In this document: positions 9,123-20,505 of the stretch, one piece after another | Position numbering within the stretch: position 1 is the first letter of the stretch | Layout: the number at the start of each line of letters is the position of its first letter | Source: Pseudanabaena sp. PCC 7367 | GTDB taxonomy: Bacteria > Cyanobacteriota > Cyanobacteriia > Pseudanabaenales > Pseudanabaenaceae | Direction of reading: 5' to 3' | Assembly (NCBI RefSeq): GCF_000317065.1 | Contig: NC_019701.1 | Span: 1,178,001 to 1,242,000, forward strand | DNA length: 64,000 bases | The notes under the pieces: model-generated | Database searches by the model: none | What the model saw: only the letters and a program-made list of their open reading frames with translations | What the model was told of the DNA's origin: nothing | Translations under genes and position numbers: made by a program

Positions 9123-9770
9123 CTAGATTAATGAAACTGACTTTTCGATTTTTGAAATCAAACCGTGGGAAATTGACCAACTCACATCAGCAATGTGCTT
9201 AAACTCATCCGGCTCATGGGTAACCACCAGCAAAGTCCAGTCTTTTTTGAGCTTGGCTAATAATTCAATTAATTGCTGCCGCATTGACCAATCCAAACCA
9301 GCGGTAGGTTCGTCTAGCAACAGTAAATAAGGCTGACGAATTAACTGCACCGCCAAGGCTAGCCGCCGTTGTTGGCCACCACTGAGCGACTGTGGCGAGA
9401 TATGCAGGGGCAAATGTTGTAAGCCCACTTCAGCCAGGGCAGCATCCACCCGATCGCGGTCTAGTTCAGGATGCCCTAGTCTTAATTCCTCCAGGATCGT
9501 GCTGCCACAAAAATGCCGCTCTGGGAATTGAAACACCAGACCCGATAATTGCTGCATATGCTCAACTTCTAGATCCTGCGATCGCCAAAAGATCGCCCCT
9601 TGATGCCACTGTACAAATCCAGCCAGGATTTCAAGCAGTGTACTTTTCCCAGAACCACTTGGCCCCACCACCACCCCCAACTGTTGAGGCTCAAGCTGCA
9701 ATTCAATATTTTGTAAAATTGGTGCAGCAGCAGCAGGCGGATGATAGGAAAGGTTTTGGATTTCTAGCAT
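9123..9770 (-). CDS. ABC transporter ATP-binding protein (EcfA/CbiO-like)
   Basis: A 215-residue single nucleotide-binding domain. Walker A is GPSGSGKST (about residues 37-45), the Q-loop lies in VFQFPERHF, the signature is LSGGQQRRLALA, Walker B is LLLLDEPTAG, and the switch histidine is in VVTHEPDEF. The Q-loop Phe-Pro-Glu and short length resemble energy-coupling-factor or cobalt-type ATPases. No permease or substrate-binding gene is adjacent, so the substrate is unknown and the partners are encoded elsewhere. The gene is monocistronic as far as can be seen. Confidence 0.88.
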   Translation of the reverse strand: MLEIQNLSYHPPAAAAPILQNIELQLEPQQLGVVVGPSGSGKSTLLEILAGFVQWHQGAIFWRSQDLEVEHMQQLSGLVFQFPERHFCGSTILEELRLGHPELDRDRVDAALAEVGLQHLPLHISPQSLSGGQQRRLALAVQLIRQPYLLLLDEPTAGLDWSMRQQLIELLAKLKKDWTLLVVTHEPDEFKHIADVSWSISHGLISKIEKSVSLI

Positions 9771-10254
9771 AGTTTAAGGATAAGTGAAAGCGATCGGAAC
9801 CATTTGCCCTAGCATACGTCAGACTAGACTGGATCTTACGGCATCCTGTCTCTATTTTCTCAACTTCAGAATTCCATCTGGATCTTTAATTCAGTCGGGG
9901 GTAGGTCTATACTTCAGATCACTTATATGCTAACTAATCAATCGATTAATATATAGAAATAGAAAGAAGAATAGAGGCAAGAATCTACTGTTAGGTTCAT
10001 CTCTTAAATTTTAGCCATTTTTAGGCATGGGGTATGAGTGGAATCAAGGTAAGTGATCGATCTGGATCTTTGGGAATCAGTTATTTTTGCAAAATTTCTT
10101 AATTGTGATGTCACGAGGAGAATCTTCGATCGCAATTTGTGGATTTGACAAACTATACAAAACTACAAGCCTGAGCCAGGATCATCAACTTAGTCACCAT
10201 CAACACAATCAACACAGAGCAATTAGATTAGTGAAGGTATTACCAAGAACTAGC
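9771..10254. other. Intergenic region
   Basis: Divergent promoter region between the ABC gene and the TPR gene. It is AT-rich with no recognised element. The upstream in-frame extension of the TPR gene (10087-10254) is treated here as probably untranslated. Confidence 0.45.
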
Positions 10255-11262
10255 ATGAAAGCCAGGAATAACCCCAACAAAATTTTCCGTATTAGTAATA
10301 AGCCCAGAATTAGCCTAGGCTATAAACCTCATAAACGAGGCTTTAGGAAGCTCAACAGGTTGATCGCCGCGATTCTGGCCGGAGTCATGTTTATGCCGAT
10401 CGCCTCACCGGTATTGGCGGGCGATCCATTCAGGACTGATAATCCCAGCGGCATTGGTGCAGAAACCGAAGCGGCCTTTGAGCTGATGTTTCGGGATGGC
10501 AATTTCCTGGAAGCTCAAGAAACGGTCGATCGCGCCTTTGCCACCGAAGCCGATGAGCCATTGCTCCATGCCATGAAAGCTTCGTTGTACTACATGAACA
10601 ACAAAGATGCTGGCGAAAATCTGGAATTCATGCGCGACTATGCAATCAGAACTCGCAAGGCTGCCCAAGCCCTAATGTCCGAAAATCCAATGCGAGGACA
10701 CCTCTATACTGGTGCGAGCTATTTACTTGAAGCGGGCTATGAAGTAACCAAGAAAGGGGTGGTGCGTGGTGCCGCCAGGGGTCTATCTCTGGTGCAACAA
10801 GCCCTTGATCAGATTGAGCTAGCGGCCGAAATTGCCCCCGATGACCCAGAACTAAATTTAATTAAAGGTTATATGGACATGCTGGTGGCTTCGGTGGTGC
10901 CATTGGCCGACCTCGAAGATGCTCTGGGTAGTTTGCGTAAGGCGGGTCCTGAATATTTGAAATGGCGGGGGATCGCCCTGGGCTATCGAGATGCCAAGTT
11001 ACCCAATGAAGCCCTGGCCGCGGTAGAAAAAGCCCTAGTGCATTCACCGGACAATCCAGAAATTGTTTACCTGAAAGGACAAATTTTGTGGATGAAGCGC
11101 GATCACGAAAAAGGATTGAGCGACTCCGAGAAAACCAAGCTTTCGCAGGATGCCGAGTTCTACTTCCGGCAAGCTTTGACTAAGCACGAGCAGATGGCTC
11201 CGGCAGTGGCCGAAGAGATCGCCGAGCAATGTAAGGGCTTAACTGGTGCCGATTGTATTTAG
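10255..11262 (+). CDS. Sll0314/Alr1548-type TPR-repeat secreted protein
   Basis: The frame is open from 10087. ATG at 10255 is preferred because it places a basic n-region and hydrophobic stretch (ILAGVMFMPIASPVLAG) as an ordinary signal peptide; the 56 extra upstream residues look non-coding. The mature protein (about 290 residues) is helical, with tetratricopeptide-like units (NEALAAVEKALVHSPDNPE and similar) over most of its length. It resembles a conserved cyanobacterial family of periplasmic TPR proteins that I recall as Sll0314/Alr1548-like. The precise role is unknown; TPRs imply protein-protein contacts. It is convergent with ilvD. Confidence 0.8.
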   Translation: MKARNNPNKIFRISNKPRISLGYKPHKRGFRKLNRLIAAILAGVMFMPIASPVLAGDPFRTDNPSGIGAETEAAFELMFRDGNFLEAQETVDRAFATEADEPLLHAMKASLYYMNNKDAGENLEFMRDYAIRTRKAAQALMSENPMRGHLYTGASYLLEAGYEVTKKGVVRGAARGLSLVQQALDQIELAAEIAPDDPELNLIKGYMDMLVASVVPLADLEDALGSLRKAGPEYLKWRGIALGYRDAKLPNEALAAVEKALVHSPDNPEIVYLKGQILWMKRDHEKGLSDSEKTKLSQDAEFYFRQALTKHEQMAPAVAEEIAEQCKGLTGADCI

Positions 11263-11278
11263 AATCTAGCCAACACCA

Positions 11279-11331
11279 TAAAAATAAGGCGATCGCCTCC
11301 TCCCTAGAGCCAGGGTAGTAAGAGCGATCGT
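11279..11331 (-). terminator. Probable ilvD terminator built from HIP1 arms
   Basis: On the minus strand CGATCGCTC pairs with GAG...GCGATCG around an inner CCCT/AGGG hairpin, followed by TTATTTTTA. The outer arms are HIP1-type octamers. It sits between convergent genes and may also slow plus-strand transcripts. Confidence 0.45.
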
Positions 11332-11365
11332 CTTAAATTTAATAATTCAATTTAACTCAATGACA

Positions 11366-13057
11366 TTAGCCCTCAAACAAATCCAGATCGGTAACTGCAC
11401 CAAAACAACTGGAAGAGACCAGCTTGGCATATTTGGCCAGCACCCCTTTGGTATATCTGGGTTGGGGTGGTTGCCAACTCGCGCGGCGTTTTTCTAACTC
11501 TTGATCCGAAACATGCAACTCCAGCAATCGCTGCCCCGCATCGATCGTAATCGAGTCGCCCTCCTGCACCAGGGCGATCGTGCCGCCGACAAAAGCTTCC
11601 GGAGCCACGTGTCCCACCACCAAACCATAGGTGCCACCGGAAAAACGACCATCGGTAATCAAACCAACGGAATCGCCTAAACCCGCACCAATGATCGCAC
11701 TGGTTGGCGCTAGCATCTCTCGCATCCCAGGGCCTCCCTTGGGGCCTTCATAGCGTACTACTACCACATCACCGGGCTTAATTTGCTTATCCAGGATCGC
11801 CTTCAGGCATTCTTCTTCCGATTCAAATACCCGCGCTGGCCCGGTAATATTGGCCTTCTTGATCCCAGTGATTTTAGCTACACCACCTTCGGTCGCCAGG
11901 TTACCCCGCAGGATCGCCAGGTGGCCTTGCTTATAAATTGGGTTATCCCAGGCATGAATTACAGGTTGGTCGGGACTGGGCGCATCGGGTACATTGGCTA
12001 AAACTTCCGCGATCGTCTGGCCAGTGATTGTCAGTGCATCGCCATGTAATACGCCATTGACCAGTAGCATTTTCATCACTTGAGGGATACCGCCAGCTTT
12101 GTGTAAGTCAGTGGCCACATACTTACCAGATGGCTTGAGATCGCAGAGTACAGGCACCTTAGCGCGGATTGTCTCAAAATCATCCAGACTCAGTTCTACG
12201 CCAGCAGCATTAGAAATTGCCAACAGGTGCAACACTGCATTAGTGGATCCACCCACCGCCATAATCACGGCGATCGCATTTTCAAACGCTTTACGGGTCA
12301 GGATTTGGCGCGGCAAAATTTGCTTGCGGATCGCATCTACTAATACTTCCGCTGACTTGGCGGTGCTATCGGCTTTTTCCTGGTCTTCAGCCGCCATGGT
12401 CGAGGAATAGATCAGGCTCATCCCCATTGCTTCAAAGGCCGAGGACATCGTATTGGCCGTGTACATACCACCGCAAGAACCAGCGCCAGGGCAAGCATTC
12501 CGCTCGATCGCCATTAATTCTTCATCGCCCATCTTGCCAGCGCTATGTTGTCCCACTGCCTCGAAGGCACTAACCACGGTCAGGTCTTGGCCATTGTAAT
12601 GACCAGGCTTGATCGTACCGCCATAGACAAAAATGGCCGGAATATTCATCCGCGCGATCGCTAGCATTGCCCCCGGCATGTTCTTGTCACAGCCACCGAT
12701 CGCCAATACTCCATCCATGCTCTGGCCATTGCAAGCGGTTTCGATCGAGTCGGCAATCACTTCCCGCGACACCAGCGAATATTTCATCCCCTCTGTGCCC
12801 ATGGAGATCCCATCGGAGATCGTAATGGTGCCAAACATCTGCGGCATTGCGCCCGATGCTTTGATTTGCGCTTCGGCTCTGAGAGCTAAAGCATTAATGC
12901 CCATATTGCAAGGGGTGATCGTGCTGTAGCCATTGGCCAGACCTACGATCGGCTTATTAAAATCATTGTCGCCAAAACCCACGGCGCGGAGCATGGCTCG
13001 GTTGGGCGATCGCGCTACGCCTGAGGTGATTACCTGACTTCTGCGGTTATCTGACAT
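11366..13057 (-). CDS. ilvD: Dihydroxy-acid dehydratase
   Basis: A 563-residue Fe-S enzyme that dehydrates 2,3-dihydroxy-3-methyl acids to 2-oxo acids in isoleucine and valine (and pantothenate) synthesis. The three cluster cysteines are visible in [18 protein letters not shown] and [14 protein letters not shown]. The C-terminal swivelling domain carries the [15 protein letters not shown] segment. It is full length and monocistronic here. AAGGTAGAG before the ATG is a reasonable ribosome site. Confidence 0.98.
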   Translation of the reverse strand: MSDNRRSQVITSGVARSPNRAMLRAVGFGDNDFNKPIVGLANGYSTITPCNMGINALALRAEAQIKASGAMPQMFGTITISDGISMGTEGMKYSLVSREVIADSIETACNGQSMDGVLAIGGCDKNMPGAMLAIARMNIPAIFVYGGTIKPGHYNGQDLTVVSAFEAVGQHSAGKMGDEELMAIERNACPGAGSCGGMYTANTMSSAFEAMGMSLIYSSTMAAEDQEKADSTAKSAEVLVDAIRKQILPRQILTRKAFENAIAVIMAVGGSTNAVLHLLAISNAAGVELSLDDFETIRAKVPVLCDLKPSGKYVATDLHKAGGIPQVMKMLLVNGVLHGDALTITGQTIAEVLANVPDAPSPDQPVIHAWDNPIYKQGHLAILRGNLATEGGVAKITGIKKANITGPARVFESEEECLKAILDKQIKPGDVVVVRYEGPKGGPGMREMLAPTSAIIGAGLGDSVGLITDGRFSGGTYGLVVGHVAPEAFVGGTIALVQEGDSITIDAGQRLLELHVSDQELEKRRASWQPPQPRYTKGVLAKYAKLVSSSCFGAVTDLDLFEG

Positions 13058-13715
13058 GGCTCTACCTTTAACTTAAAATTCAATAATTCAAAAATTCAAT
13101 AATTAACTCGATTCATTTGCACACAATACTTTGCACACAATACATAGTAGGCAAGAAATATTTAGCCCAAATGCATGTGCCATGCTTATTCAAAGCGCTC
13201 TATTTACTCCGTGCTATTTCAACATCCGTGCTATTTCAATAGAGGTGTTGGGCAAGATCGATATGTCTATTAACAATTGCACAGAATCAATCACTATGCT
13301 TGCAAAATGAGGTATCTAAGATCTGCGTTAGCACCCCACCTAAATAGATGCCAAATCTGTAGCTAAAATCCTGATTGACATTGCATCAGCTTGGACTTTA
13401 GGAAGAGATTTACACTTTGCTGAGAATGTCATTTTAAAAGCAAAAGAGATTTAAATTTCTATTTGAAACTCTATGTTACAGAAATATTCTATTGTCATTA
13501 TTAGCGATCGCCCAGTCGCCCAACTATAAAACCGCCAATCCCATATCTAGACTACAACAACACCAACTTAAAGCCTCGATTGTCTTATGTCTGATATTGG
13601 CTGGTTTTCTACGTGAATTGTCGTAAATCAGCGATCGCATATTTGTACTCCCAATTACATCTGTTATGATGCTTTGTCAGTAACCCGTTTAGGTTCTGGA
13701 TTTGGCTGCCCCGAA
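13058..13715. other. Intergenic region
   Basis: About 650 bases upstream of ilvD and of the plus-strand gene. It contains an exact 14-bp duplication (TTTGCACACAATAC at 13116-13143) and a near-tandem 15-bp duplication at 13208-13239. No gene was recognised. Confidence 0.5.
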
Positions 13716-14306
13716 ATGAATCACATTATCCGTGCTTGTAAGCACTTATATAGATATGCATACCAATATGTATATTTATATGTGTATCAATATGTATATC
13801 AATTCTGGTTAAACCGCTCGGCGAGGCGATCGCCCCAACCCTCTTTGCGATCGCTAGGCTCTCGGCATCAATGGCAACATTGGCGTTTGTGGCGATCATG
13901 GCGTAGGTATTTTGCCATTTTTATGGTTAGCCTGGCGGTGAGTTTGTTTAGTTATGGTTGTGGTGAAAGTAAGATTGCCCAATGCAATGAATTGATCACG
14001 ATCGCCAATAAGATCCATACGATCGATATATCCACTGATGCCGATGGATTGAATGATCTGGCTAATCAATTGGATCAAATTAAGGCGGAAATGCAAACTG
14101 CCGAAATTAGCGATCGGCAACTCCAGGAAATTCAAGAGCGGCTGGTGGATGTTTATACGGTGGCCAGTCAGGGGGAAAGGGATAGCAGTGCGGCAAAGCA
14201 AAGTGGCGATCCAGGTATGCTAGAGCGTGCCAGTGAACAAATTCAAGATGCGATCGCGCGGAGTGAATCGATCGCCACTGATGTTTCGGCCTATTGCTCT
14301 GAATAA
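13716..14306 (+). CDS. Probable lipoprotein or secreted helical protein
   Basis: The C-terminal 110 residues form a helical domain starting CNELITIANK and ending VSAYCSE, with a cysteine at each end. I associate this pattern with a conserved cyanobacterial exported family of unknown function. Just before it is a hydrophobic stretch ending SLFSYGCGES, a weak lipobox. The frame is open from 13674 (TTG). ATG at 13716 is the first ATG, but the stretch coding YVYQYVY repeats is AT-rich microsatellite-like DNA, and the real start may be ATG 13923. Its 3' end overlaps hpd by 16 bp on the opposite strand. Confidence 0.6.
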   Translation: MNHIIRACKHLYRYAYQYVYLYVYQYVYQFWLNRSARRSPQPSLRSLGSRHQWQHWRLWRSWRRYFAIFMVSLAVSLFSYGCGESKIAQCNELITIANKIHTIDISTDADGLNDLANQLDQIKAEMQTAEISDRQLQEIQERLVDVYTVASQGERDSSAAKQSGDPGMLERASEQIQDAIARSESIATDVSAYCSE

Positions 14307-15376
14307 TCAGAATAGAATGTCGATCGGAAGATTTGCTGTTGTTCGATCGCCTCAAACAAAGCTTGAAAATTACCTTCACCAAACCCTTGCGCCTGCGACC
14401 GGCGTTGAATTATTTCAAAGAAAAAGGTGGGTTCATCAAAAATCGGCTGAGTAAAGATTTGCAATAAAGCTTGCCCTGCTTCATGATCTTGCACATCGAT
14501 CAAAATCTCCGGCTCTGTCTCCAAGAACCTGACCCCTCTTTGTTTTAACCTGGACACGGTCTCAAAGATATTGTCAGTGTGCAAAGCAATATGCTGGATA
14601 CCTGCGCCGCGATTGTAGTCTAGAAATTCCTGGATCTGGGAATTCTGAGTGGATGGCTCGTTGATTGGCATTTGAACTGATCGATCGCTATTTCCTAGCA
14701 CCACGCTCCGCAAGGCCGATCGATCGGTGGCAATGTTAAACCGATCGCTAACCCGTAGCCCCAAATTCTGCTCATGCCAGTTCGCAGCCTGCCACATTTG
14801 ACCAGATGGCACATTTAGCACCAGATGATCGATGCCAGTGAATAGAGGCTTAGAGAGCGATCGCGGTGATTTAGCTGGCAATGCTTGAATCGGGCGATCG
14901 GTTTGCTGAAGCTGATGATCAACAAAGCGATAGGTCAAGTCCCCCCAGCCCTTCAGCACATTATTTGCATCTTGTTGCGGCTCAGGCCAATTAATCGCTG
15001 CATGTGCTAGCTCAACGTAGCGATCGGTTAATTGAGACGCTTGCGCTTGCGGATCAATTTGGAAGGCAATTTCCGCAATCCCAGGGGGATGATCGCGCAA
15101 AAAATAACTGACCCGATCGCTGTCTAGCTCTAATTGAGGTTCTGATTGAGACTCTACTCGCAGTGGTGCCGAGAGCCAGAACTGAATCGAGCCATGTTGC
15201 AAAATCTCGGTGTGGCAATGATTTTGAATCGTGGCGATCGCTTTAAAATCTAAACAATCCTCAAACCATTTACGCCATCGCTGCACATCTTGCACAAAAA
15301 AATGAACATGGTCAATACCAATCAGATTTGGTGGAGAGGGCTTAATCCGTCGTGGATCGATTGAATTACCAATCAT
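14291..15376 (-). CDS. hpd: 4-hydroxyphenylpyruvate dioxygenase
   Basis: A 361-residue non-haem Fe(II) enzyme that converts 4-hydroxyphenylpyruvate to homogentisate, the precursor of tocopherol in cyanobacteria. Two vicinal-oxygen-chelate halves are present. The iron ligands are visible in the C-terminal half: His in GIDHLVLNV (about 185), His in GIQHIAL (about 262) and Glu in FFFEIIQRR (about 321). The terminal helix with GFGEGNFQALF is also typical. It is full length, with a convergent 16-bp overlap with the preceding plus-strand gene. Confidence 0.95.
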   Translation of the reverse strand: MIGNSIDPRRIKPSPPNLIGIDHVHFFVQDVQRWRKWFEDCLDFKAIATIQNHCHTEILQHGSIQFWLSAPLRVESQSEPQLELDSDRVSYFLRDHPPGIAEIAFQIDPQAQASQLTDRYVELAHAAINWPEPQQDANNVLKGWGDLTYRFVDHQLQQTDRPIQALPAKSPRSLSKPLFTGIDHLVLNVPSGQMWQAANWHEQNLGLRVSDRFNIATDRSALRSVVLGNSDRSVQMPINEPSTQNSQIQEFLDYNRGAGIQHIALHTDNIFETVSRLKQRGVRFLETEPEILIDVQDHEAGQALLQIFTQPIFDEPTFFFEIIQRRSQAQGFGEGNFQALFEAIEQQQIFRSTFYSDYSEQ

Positions 15377-15531
15377 AGAGTTGTTAAGAAATTCAGGCTA
15401 TTCAGGCTGGTTCCCATTACTCCTAATCTATACCAGGAGATTTCTAAACTTGTCGTGCGCCTATAGTTCTAATCTCGATCTTGACAAAAAAGGATGAATT
15501 CTGTGCAAATCCCCTTGAATCAGTGAAGTTG

Positions 15532-15547
15532 CCCTTTTGCAAAAGGG
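15532..15547. repeat. 16-bp perfect palindrome
   Basis: CCCTTTTGCAAAAGGG is a perfect inverted repeat in the hpd/HAD spacer. Without a T-run on either side it is not a standard terminator. A copy of a dispersed repeat or a protein site is possible. Confidence 0.6.
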
Positions 15548-15670
15548 TGGCACACAAAATCCAAATCAATGTTTTTCACGAATTCAAGCTAGCAAATATT
15601 CATCTCAACATCTATTTGGGATCGCAAGCCCCCTTTGATCATCCATAGGCACCAACTTAGGTTATTTAAA

Positions 15671-16483
15671 CTAAGCCACAATCAAGTCAGTTAATTTAGT
15701 TACGGATTTGAGCGCCTGATGGTTTTCCGGCAGCCGATCGCCCCGATTAATCCAGATTGCTTCCAGGTTCGCGGCGATCGCCCCAGCATAATCCTCGCTC
15801 AGGCTATCGCCAATGTGCCAGATTGCTTTGGGTTCTGGATTTGAGTTATTTACCAGGCTATTAGCGATCGCCCCATAATCAGGGTATTTACGCAGTGCTT
15901 GCTTAAACACACCCGGATCTGGTTTCGCTGCCCCAGCCTCGGTGGAAATAGTCACGCTACTAAAAAAATCTGCTAGCCCCAATGCCGCCAACACTGGATA
16001 GAGTCTGGTATCGAAATTAGAAACCACCCCCAATTTAATCCCCTGGGCTTGCCAATGCTCTAGGGCGGGCATGGTATCAGGATAGACTTGCCAGGGATCT
16101 GCCCCAGCAAAAAATTGGTAGAGGCGATCGAAAAATTTGGCAAAGTCGGTAAATTGCGAATAGATGCCAGCTTCGGTAAAAGTATCGATCGCCAGCTCAA
16201 ACCACCATTGTTTTTCCAATGCCGGGATCTGGTTTGGTTCTGCCCCAGGGAACGCCATGCGCGGCGCAGCCCGAAAATATTTAACAAAGGCACGATCGAG
16301 ATCAGCAGCGATCGCATCCACGCCAAACTCACCAGCAACCAGGGCATAGTTCTGCCCCACACTGCCCTTAACCCCAAACAGAGTGCCCACCGCATCTAGG
16401 AAAATTATTGATGGCTGGCTCTGGACTGGGGATCGATCGCCTTGATTGCTTGGCTCAACTTCCTTAATCGGCTCTAACCGCAT
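15671..16483 (-). CDS. HAD-superfamily hydrolase (class IA, DREG-2-like)
   Basis: A 270-residue phosphatase-type protein. Motif I is FLDAVGTLFG, in which the nucleophile Asp is retained and the second acid is replaced by Gly-Thr, as in some DREG-2-like members. Motif II is GVVSNFD, motif III holds Lys in GAAKPDPGVF, and motif IV is HIGDSLSEDYAGA. A helical cap lies between motifs I and II. The substrate is unknown. The gene is single, with no cofactor or pathway neighbours that would narrow its role. Confidence 0.88.
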   Translation of the reverse strand: MRLEPIKEVEPSNQGDRSPVQSQPSIIFLDAVGTLFGVKGSVGQNYALVAGEFGVDAIAADLDRAFVKYFRAAPRMAFPGAEPNQIPALEKQWWFELAIDTFTEAGIYSQFTDFAKFFDRLYQFFAGADPWQVYPDTMPALEHWQAQGIKLGVVSNFDTRLYPVLAALGLADFFSSVTISTEAGAAKPDPGVFKQALRKYPDYGAIANSLVNNSNPEPKAIWHIGDSLSEDYAGAIAANLEAIWINRGDRLPENHQALKSVTKLTDLIVA

Positions 16484-16608
16484 TGTCTGGTAGTAGTAAA
16501 TAAGTTTTTAGCAAAAGGCTTGTTAGTTAGTCTCAAGCATATGCTCAAAGATTATTATGTATGCAGGATTATCCACCTTCCGATTGCCAATTATTCCCTC
16601 AAATTGAA

Positions 16609-17037
16609 CTACCACAAGGCCGGAACTGAAGCAAAGGTGTAAACATCATACTGACAAAAGTTGACATCAAAGTCTTCGATCGTAGCGCCATCGGCAAAGG
16701 TCGCCCGCAAATCATAATTGCACTGACCAGGATCAGCCTCATCTGTCAGGCTAATATCTACCGCATCACTGGTGGTAGGGCTGGCCAATAAATTGCTACC
16801 CCAATTTCTGGTATTGGGCGGTGCCACTTGCAATGAGGTTAACTCAGTGTTTGTATCATTCACAAAGGTGACATTTAGGCTAGTTGCATTCTGCGATCGC
16901 GCAATTGGCGCAACTGCCAGGGAGATCGGCATGGCGATCGTGGTGATGGCAATTATTTTCAGGTAGCGATTGAAATTAGGCAGTGACAGTCGCACAGGCG
17001 ATCGATCGGCAGAATCAGCAAAAGGTTGCTTTGTCAA
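16609..17037 (-). CDS. Secreted hypothetical protein
   Basis: A 142-residue protein with a signal peptide (hydrophobic about 28-48) and a small beta-rich mature domain. That domain contains NVTFVNDTNTELTSL, PPNTRNW, an acidic turn, and two cysteines (QCNYDL and NFCQYD) likely joined in the periplasm. The pattern resembles a conserved exported cyanobacterial family, function unknown. It stands alone between the HAD gene and the SLBB export gene, which lies on the other strand. Confidence 0.75.
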   Translation of the reverse strand: MTKQPFADSADRSPVRLSLPNFNRYLKIIAITTIAMPISLAVAPIARSQNATSLNVTFVNDTNTELTSLQVAPPNTRNWGSNLLASPTTSDAVDISLTDEADPGQCNYDLRATFADGATIEDFDVNFCQYDVYTFASVPALW

Positions 17038-17437
17038 AATTCCTCCTCACTCTTTTAACTAAATTAAGCAATTAGACTTAGATCTTATTAGATTTTATTA
17101 GAGATTTTATTAGATCTTAATTGAATATTGAATCTAGACTTGCAGTTGAGATCAAGTCGATCTAGCGATCCAATTTTTACACAAATCCTGGGCTGATCCC
17201 ATTAAGCAATTTAGTTGTCTTTTGATGCCAGACCTTGGCCAGTCATGGCTAAACAAGCCTAGCTTTAACCTGCTAAAATGCATTTGGGGTAGGCAAGTGT
17301 TTGTATGTGGTTGATTATTTTGAATTACCTGAAGTTACTTTAGATTTAAGTGATTAGATTTAAGTGATTGAAGTAGTTCAAGCAACGCTACGAAGTCCAT
17401 AACCAGCATTCAACAAACTTTTGCTCAAACTAGAAAT
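17038..17437. other. Intergenic region, divergent promoters
   Basis: About 400 AT-rich bases between divergent genes. It contains ATTTTATTAGA-type repeats near 17085-17120 and an exact 14-bp duplication (TAGATTTAAGTGAT) at 17341-17368. No gene is seen. Confidence 0.5.
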
Positions 17438-18997
17438 GTGGTGTCTCATATGAAGCATATGCAGCGATCGCAACTAATGCGACTAATCCGCCCCAAGGAG
17501 TTCAGCACCAAGATTTTGCCAGTCATGCTCGCCATTGCCTGGCTCATCGCTCCATCACCCACCCTGGCTCAGTTGCCTGGCATCGATCGACTGAATGGCG
17601 AAATTGATCCAGAGTCGGATTCAACCAATGCTCCGACTGTTGTTGATCCCAGTGCGATCGATAAAAGTCCCAGCACCCGCCTCGATAACTTTACTGGCCT
17701 ACAGGTAAGTCGGCCAATCAATTTAAGTGAATATCGACTTGGCCCACTCGATTCAATCCGGATCGATATTTTTAATGTGCCTGAACTGAGTGGCGAGCAA
17801 ACTGTCACCCCCAATGGTGATATTAATATTTCCCTGCTAGGGCCCGTGCGGGTAGCTGGTCTGACCCTAGGTGAAACAGCAGCATTACTAGAGCAAGAAC
17901 TAGCACCATTTTTAGTGCGCCGGATTATTAATGTATCGCTGCTTGCGCCTCGGCCACTAAATATTGCGGTGGTGGGCGAAGTAAATCGACCTGGCACGGT
18001 GGTAATGAATTATACAGGTACTGGCGGAACCGTATCTCTTGCCAGTGTGACCCAGGCTTTGCGCCGAGCTGGTGGCACCACTCAACGGGCAGACATTTCA
18101 AATGTACAGATTTCCCGAATCAGCACCGATGGCGTTCGTAGCGTGATTGATTTAGATCTGCTGGCACTGGTTGAAAGTGGTGATATTAGTCAGGATATTA
18201 TTTTGCAAGATGGTGACTCTATCTTTGTGCCCCGGATTGCTGATGCCAGACTTGCCCAGGCCAGACAGGTGCGCGATGCCTCATTTGCCTCAGAACAGTC
18301 AATTATTCAGGTAGTGCTGACGGGCGAAGTGAATCGAACTGGTCCCCAGACATTGTCCTTTACCAGAGGTGAGGGGCAAGAGGGTAATCCATTTGCCACT
18401 GTCACCCGTGCCATTCAACAAGCAAACGGGATTACGGAGCTGGCCGACATTCGCAATGTAGAGGTGCGGCGCATTAATGCTAATGGTACTCAGGATGTTT
18501 TGGTTGCTAATTTATGGTCATTGATTCAGGATGGCGATCTTGACCAAGATATTCAATTGGTGGATGGTGACTCGATCCATGTGCCAGAGGTGACCGATCC
18601 GGTTACGGCGGAATATGGTCAGATCGCTAAGGCTACCTTCTCGCCCGATACAATCACGGTGCGGATTATTGGTGAGGTGAATGGCCCTGGCAGTATTTCC
18701 CTGCGGCCAAATGCCCCATTTACTGAGGCGATCATTGCCGCTGGTGGGATTACCAATGATGGCGATTGGCGACGGGTGGAGCTATATCGAATTAGCCCCA
18801 GTGGCAAACTAACCCGGCGTAAGTTGAAGGCGGATTTAGATTTAGCACCTAATGAGGATACTAATCCTGGCCTACGCGATCGTGACTTCATTGTGGTGCG
18901 TTCTTCCTTTGGTGCAAATATCCTCAATACCGTTACCCGTACTTTGAGTGATATTGTTACCCCCATTACCTTACTTGAACGATTGATTGATGATTAG
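17438..18997 (+). CDS. Polysaccharide export protein (Wza-like, SLBB domains)
   Basis: A 519-residue exported protein. The signal peptide is at about 25-45. A polysaccharide-export domain beginning YRLGPLDSIRIDIFNVPEL follows (about 100-180). Three SLBB-type beta-grasp modules come next, marked by VVGEVNRPGTV, VLTGEVNRTGPQ and IIGEVNGPGS. This is the periplasmic or outer-membrane part of a capsule/exopolysaccharide exporter. GTG at 17438, ATG at 17450 and ATG at 17459 are all possible starts. Two nucleotide-sugar genes follow on the same strand, consistent with surface-polysaccharide synthesis. Confidence 0.92.
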   Translation: MVSHMKHMQRSQLMRLIRPKEFSTKILPVMLAIAWLIAPSPTLAQLPGIDRLNGEIDPESDSTNAPTVVDPSAIDKSPSTRLDNFTGLQVSRPINLSEYRLGPLDSIRIDIFNVPELSGEQTVTPNGDINISLLGPVRVAGLTLGETAALLEQELAPFLVRRIINVSLLAPRPLNIAVVGEVNRPGTVVMNYTGTGGTVSLASVTQALRRAGGTTQRADISNVQISRISTDGVRSVIDLDLLALVESGDISQDIILQDGDSIFVPRIADARLAQARQVRDASFASEQSIIQVVLTGEVNRTGPQTLSFTRGEGQEGNPFATVTRAIQQANGITELADIRNVEVRRINANGTQDVLVANLWSLIQDGDLDQDIQLVDGDSIHVPEVTDPVTAEYGQIAKATFSPDTITVRIIGEVNGPGSISLRPNAPFTEAIIAAGGITNDGDWRRVELYRISPSGKLTRRKLKADLDLAPNEDTNPGLRDRDFIVVRSSFGANILNTVTRTLSDIVTPITLLERLIDD

Positions 18998-19557
18998 TTG
19001 GCAACATCATTTGCTGGATTAATTGGATTCGATCGGCAGATTTTGAGATCAATATCTAGCTCTAGCTTGGCTGTAGTAGTTCACCACAAAGAATTTGATG
19101 TTTAATTTGCGATTGTGATAACTCTTTTGCAAGAGTGCGACCAATCATAATTAATGTGGTCGAGTAGTAGGGTAATCTCAAGTGAGGGATTGCGCTTGAT
19201 ATTGATATTGATACTGATACTGATACTGATATTGGCGTGGGCATGGGCATGTTTGAGTTAAGCTGAACTGTCCCCATAAGAAAGTGACTGGCAACGATAC
19301 TGGCTATATAGCCCCAATGAAGGCTGAGCCCGACAGACTTAGCAGGTGATTGCCGCTCACAAATTGGGTAAGTTAAAAACAGCGGTAAAAAACCTCAGCT
19401 AATGTTGCTGAGGGCGATCGCAACTAGCCTGAAGTTTAACTCGAATCTTGAACTGATGGTTTAATGGAAGCTAGCAACAAAAATAGCAACACAACTTCAG
19501 CAATAAATGCAAGCTGTACATCCAGTACATCAACCAGTACATAAATAAGTACAACTC
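18998..19557. other. Intergenic region
   Basis: About 560 bases. It includes a 6-bp GATATT/GATACT microsatellite at about 19197-19236. A 71-codon minus-strand frame through it (19062-19277) has a Ser-Val/Ser-Ile low-complexity start and is judged spurious. Confidence 0.5.

Positions 19558-20505
<948 letters not shown>

Noticed and set aside
19062-19277. 71-codon minus-strand frame after the SLBB gene
   Set aside because: Its N-terminal half is the translation of a GATATT/GATACT microsatellite, there is no ribosome site, and no family resemblance.
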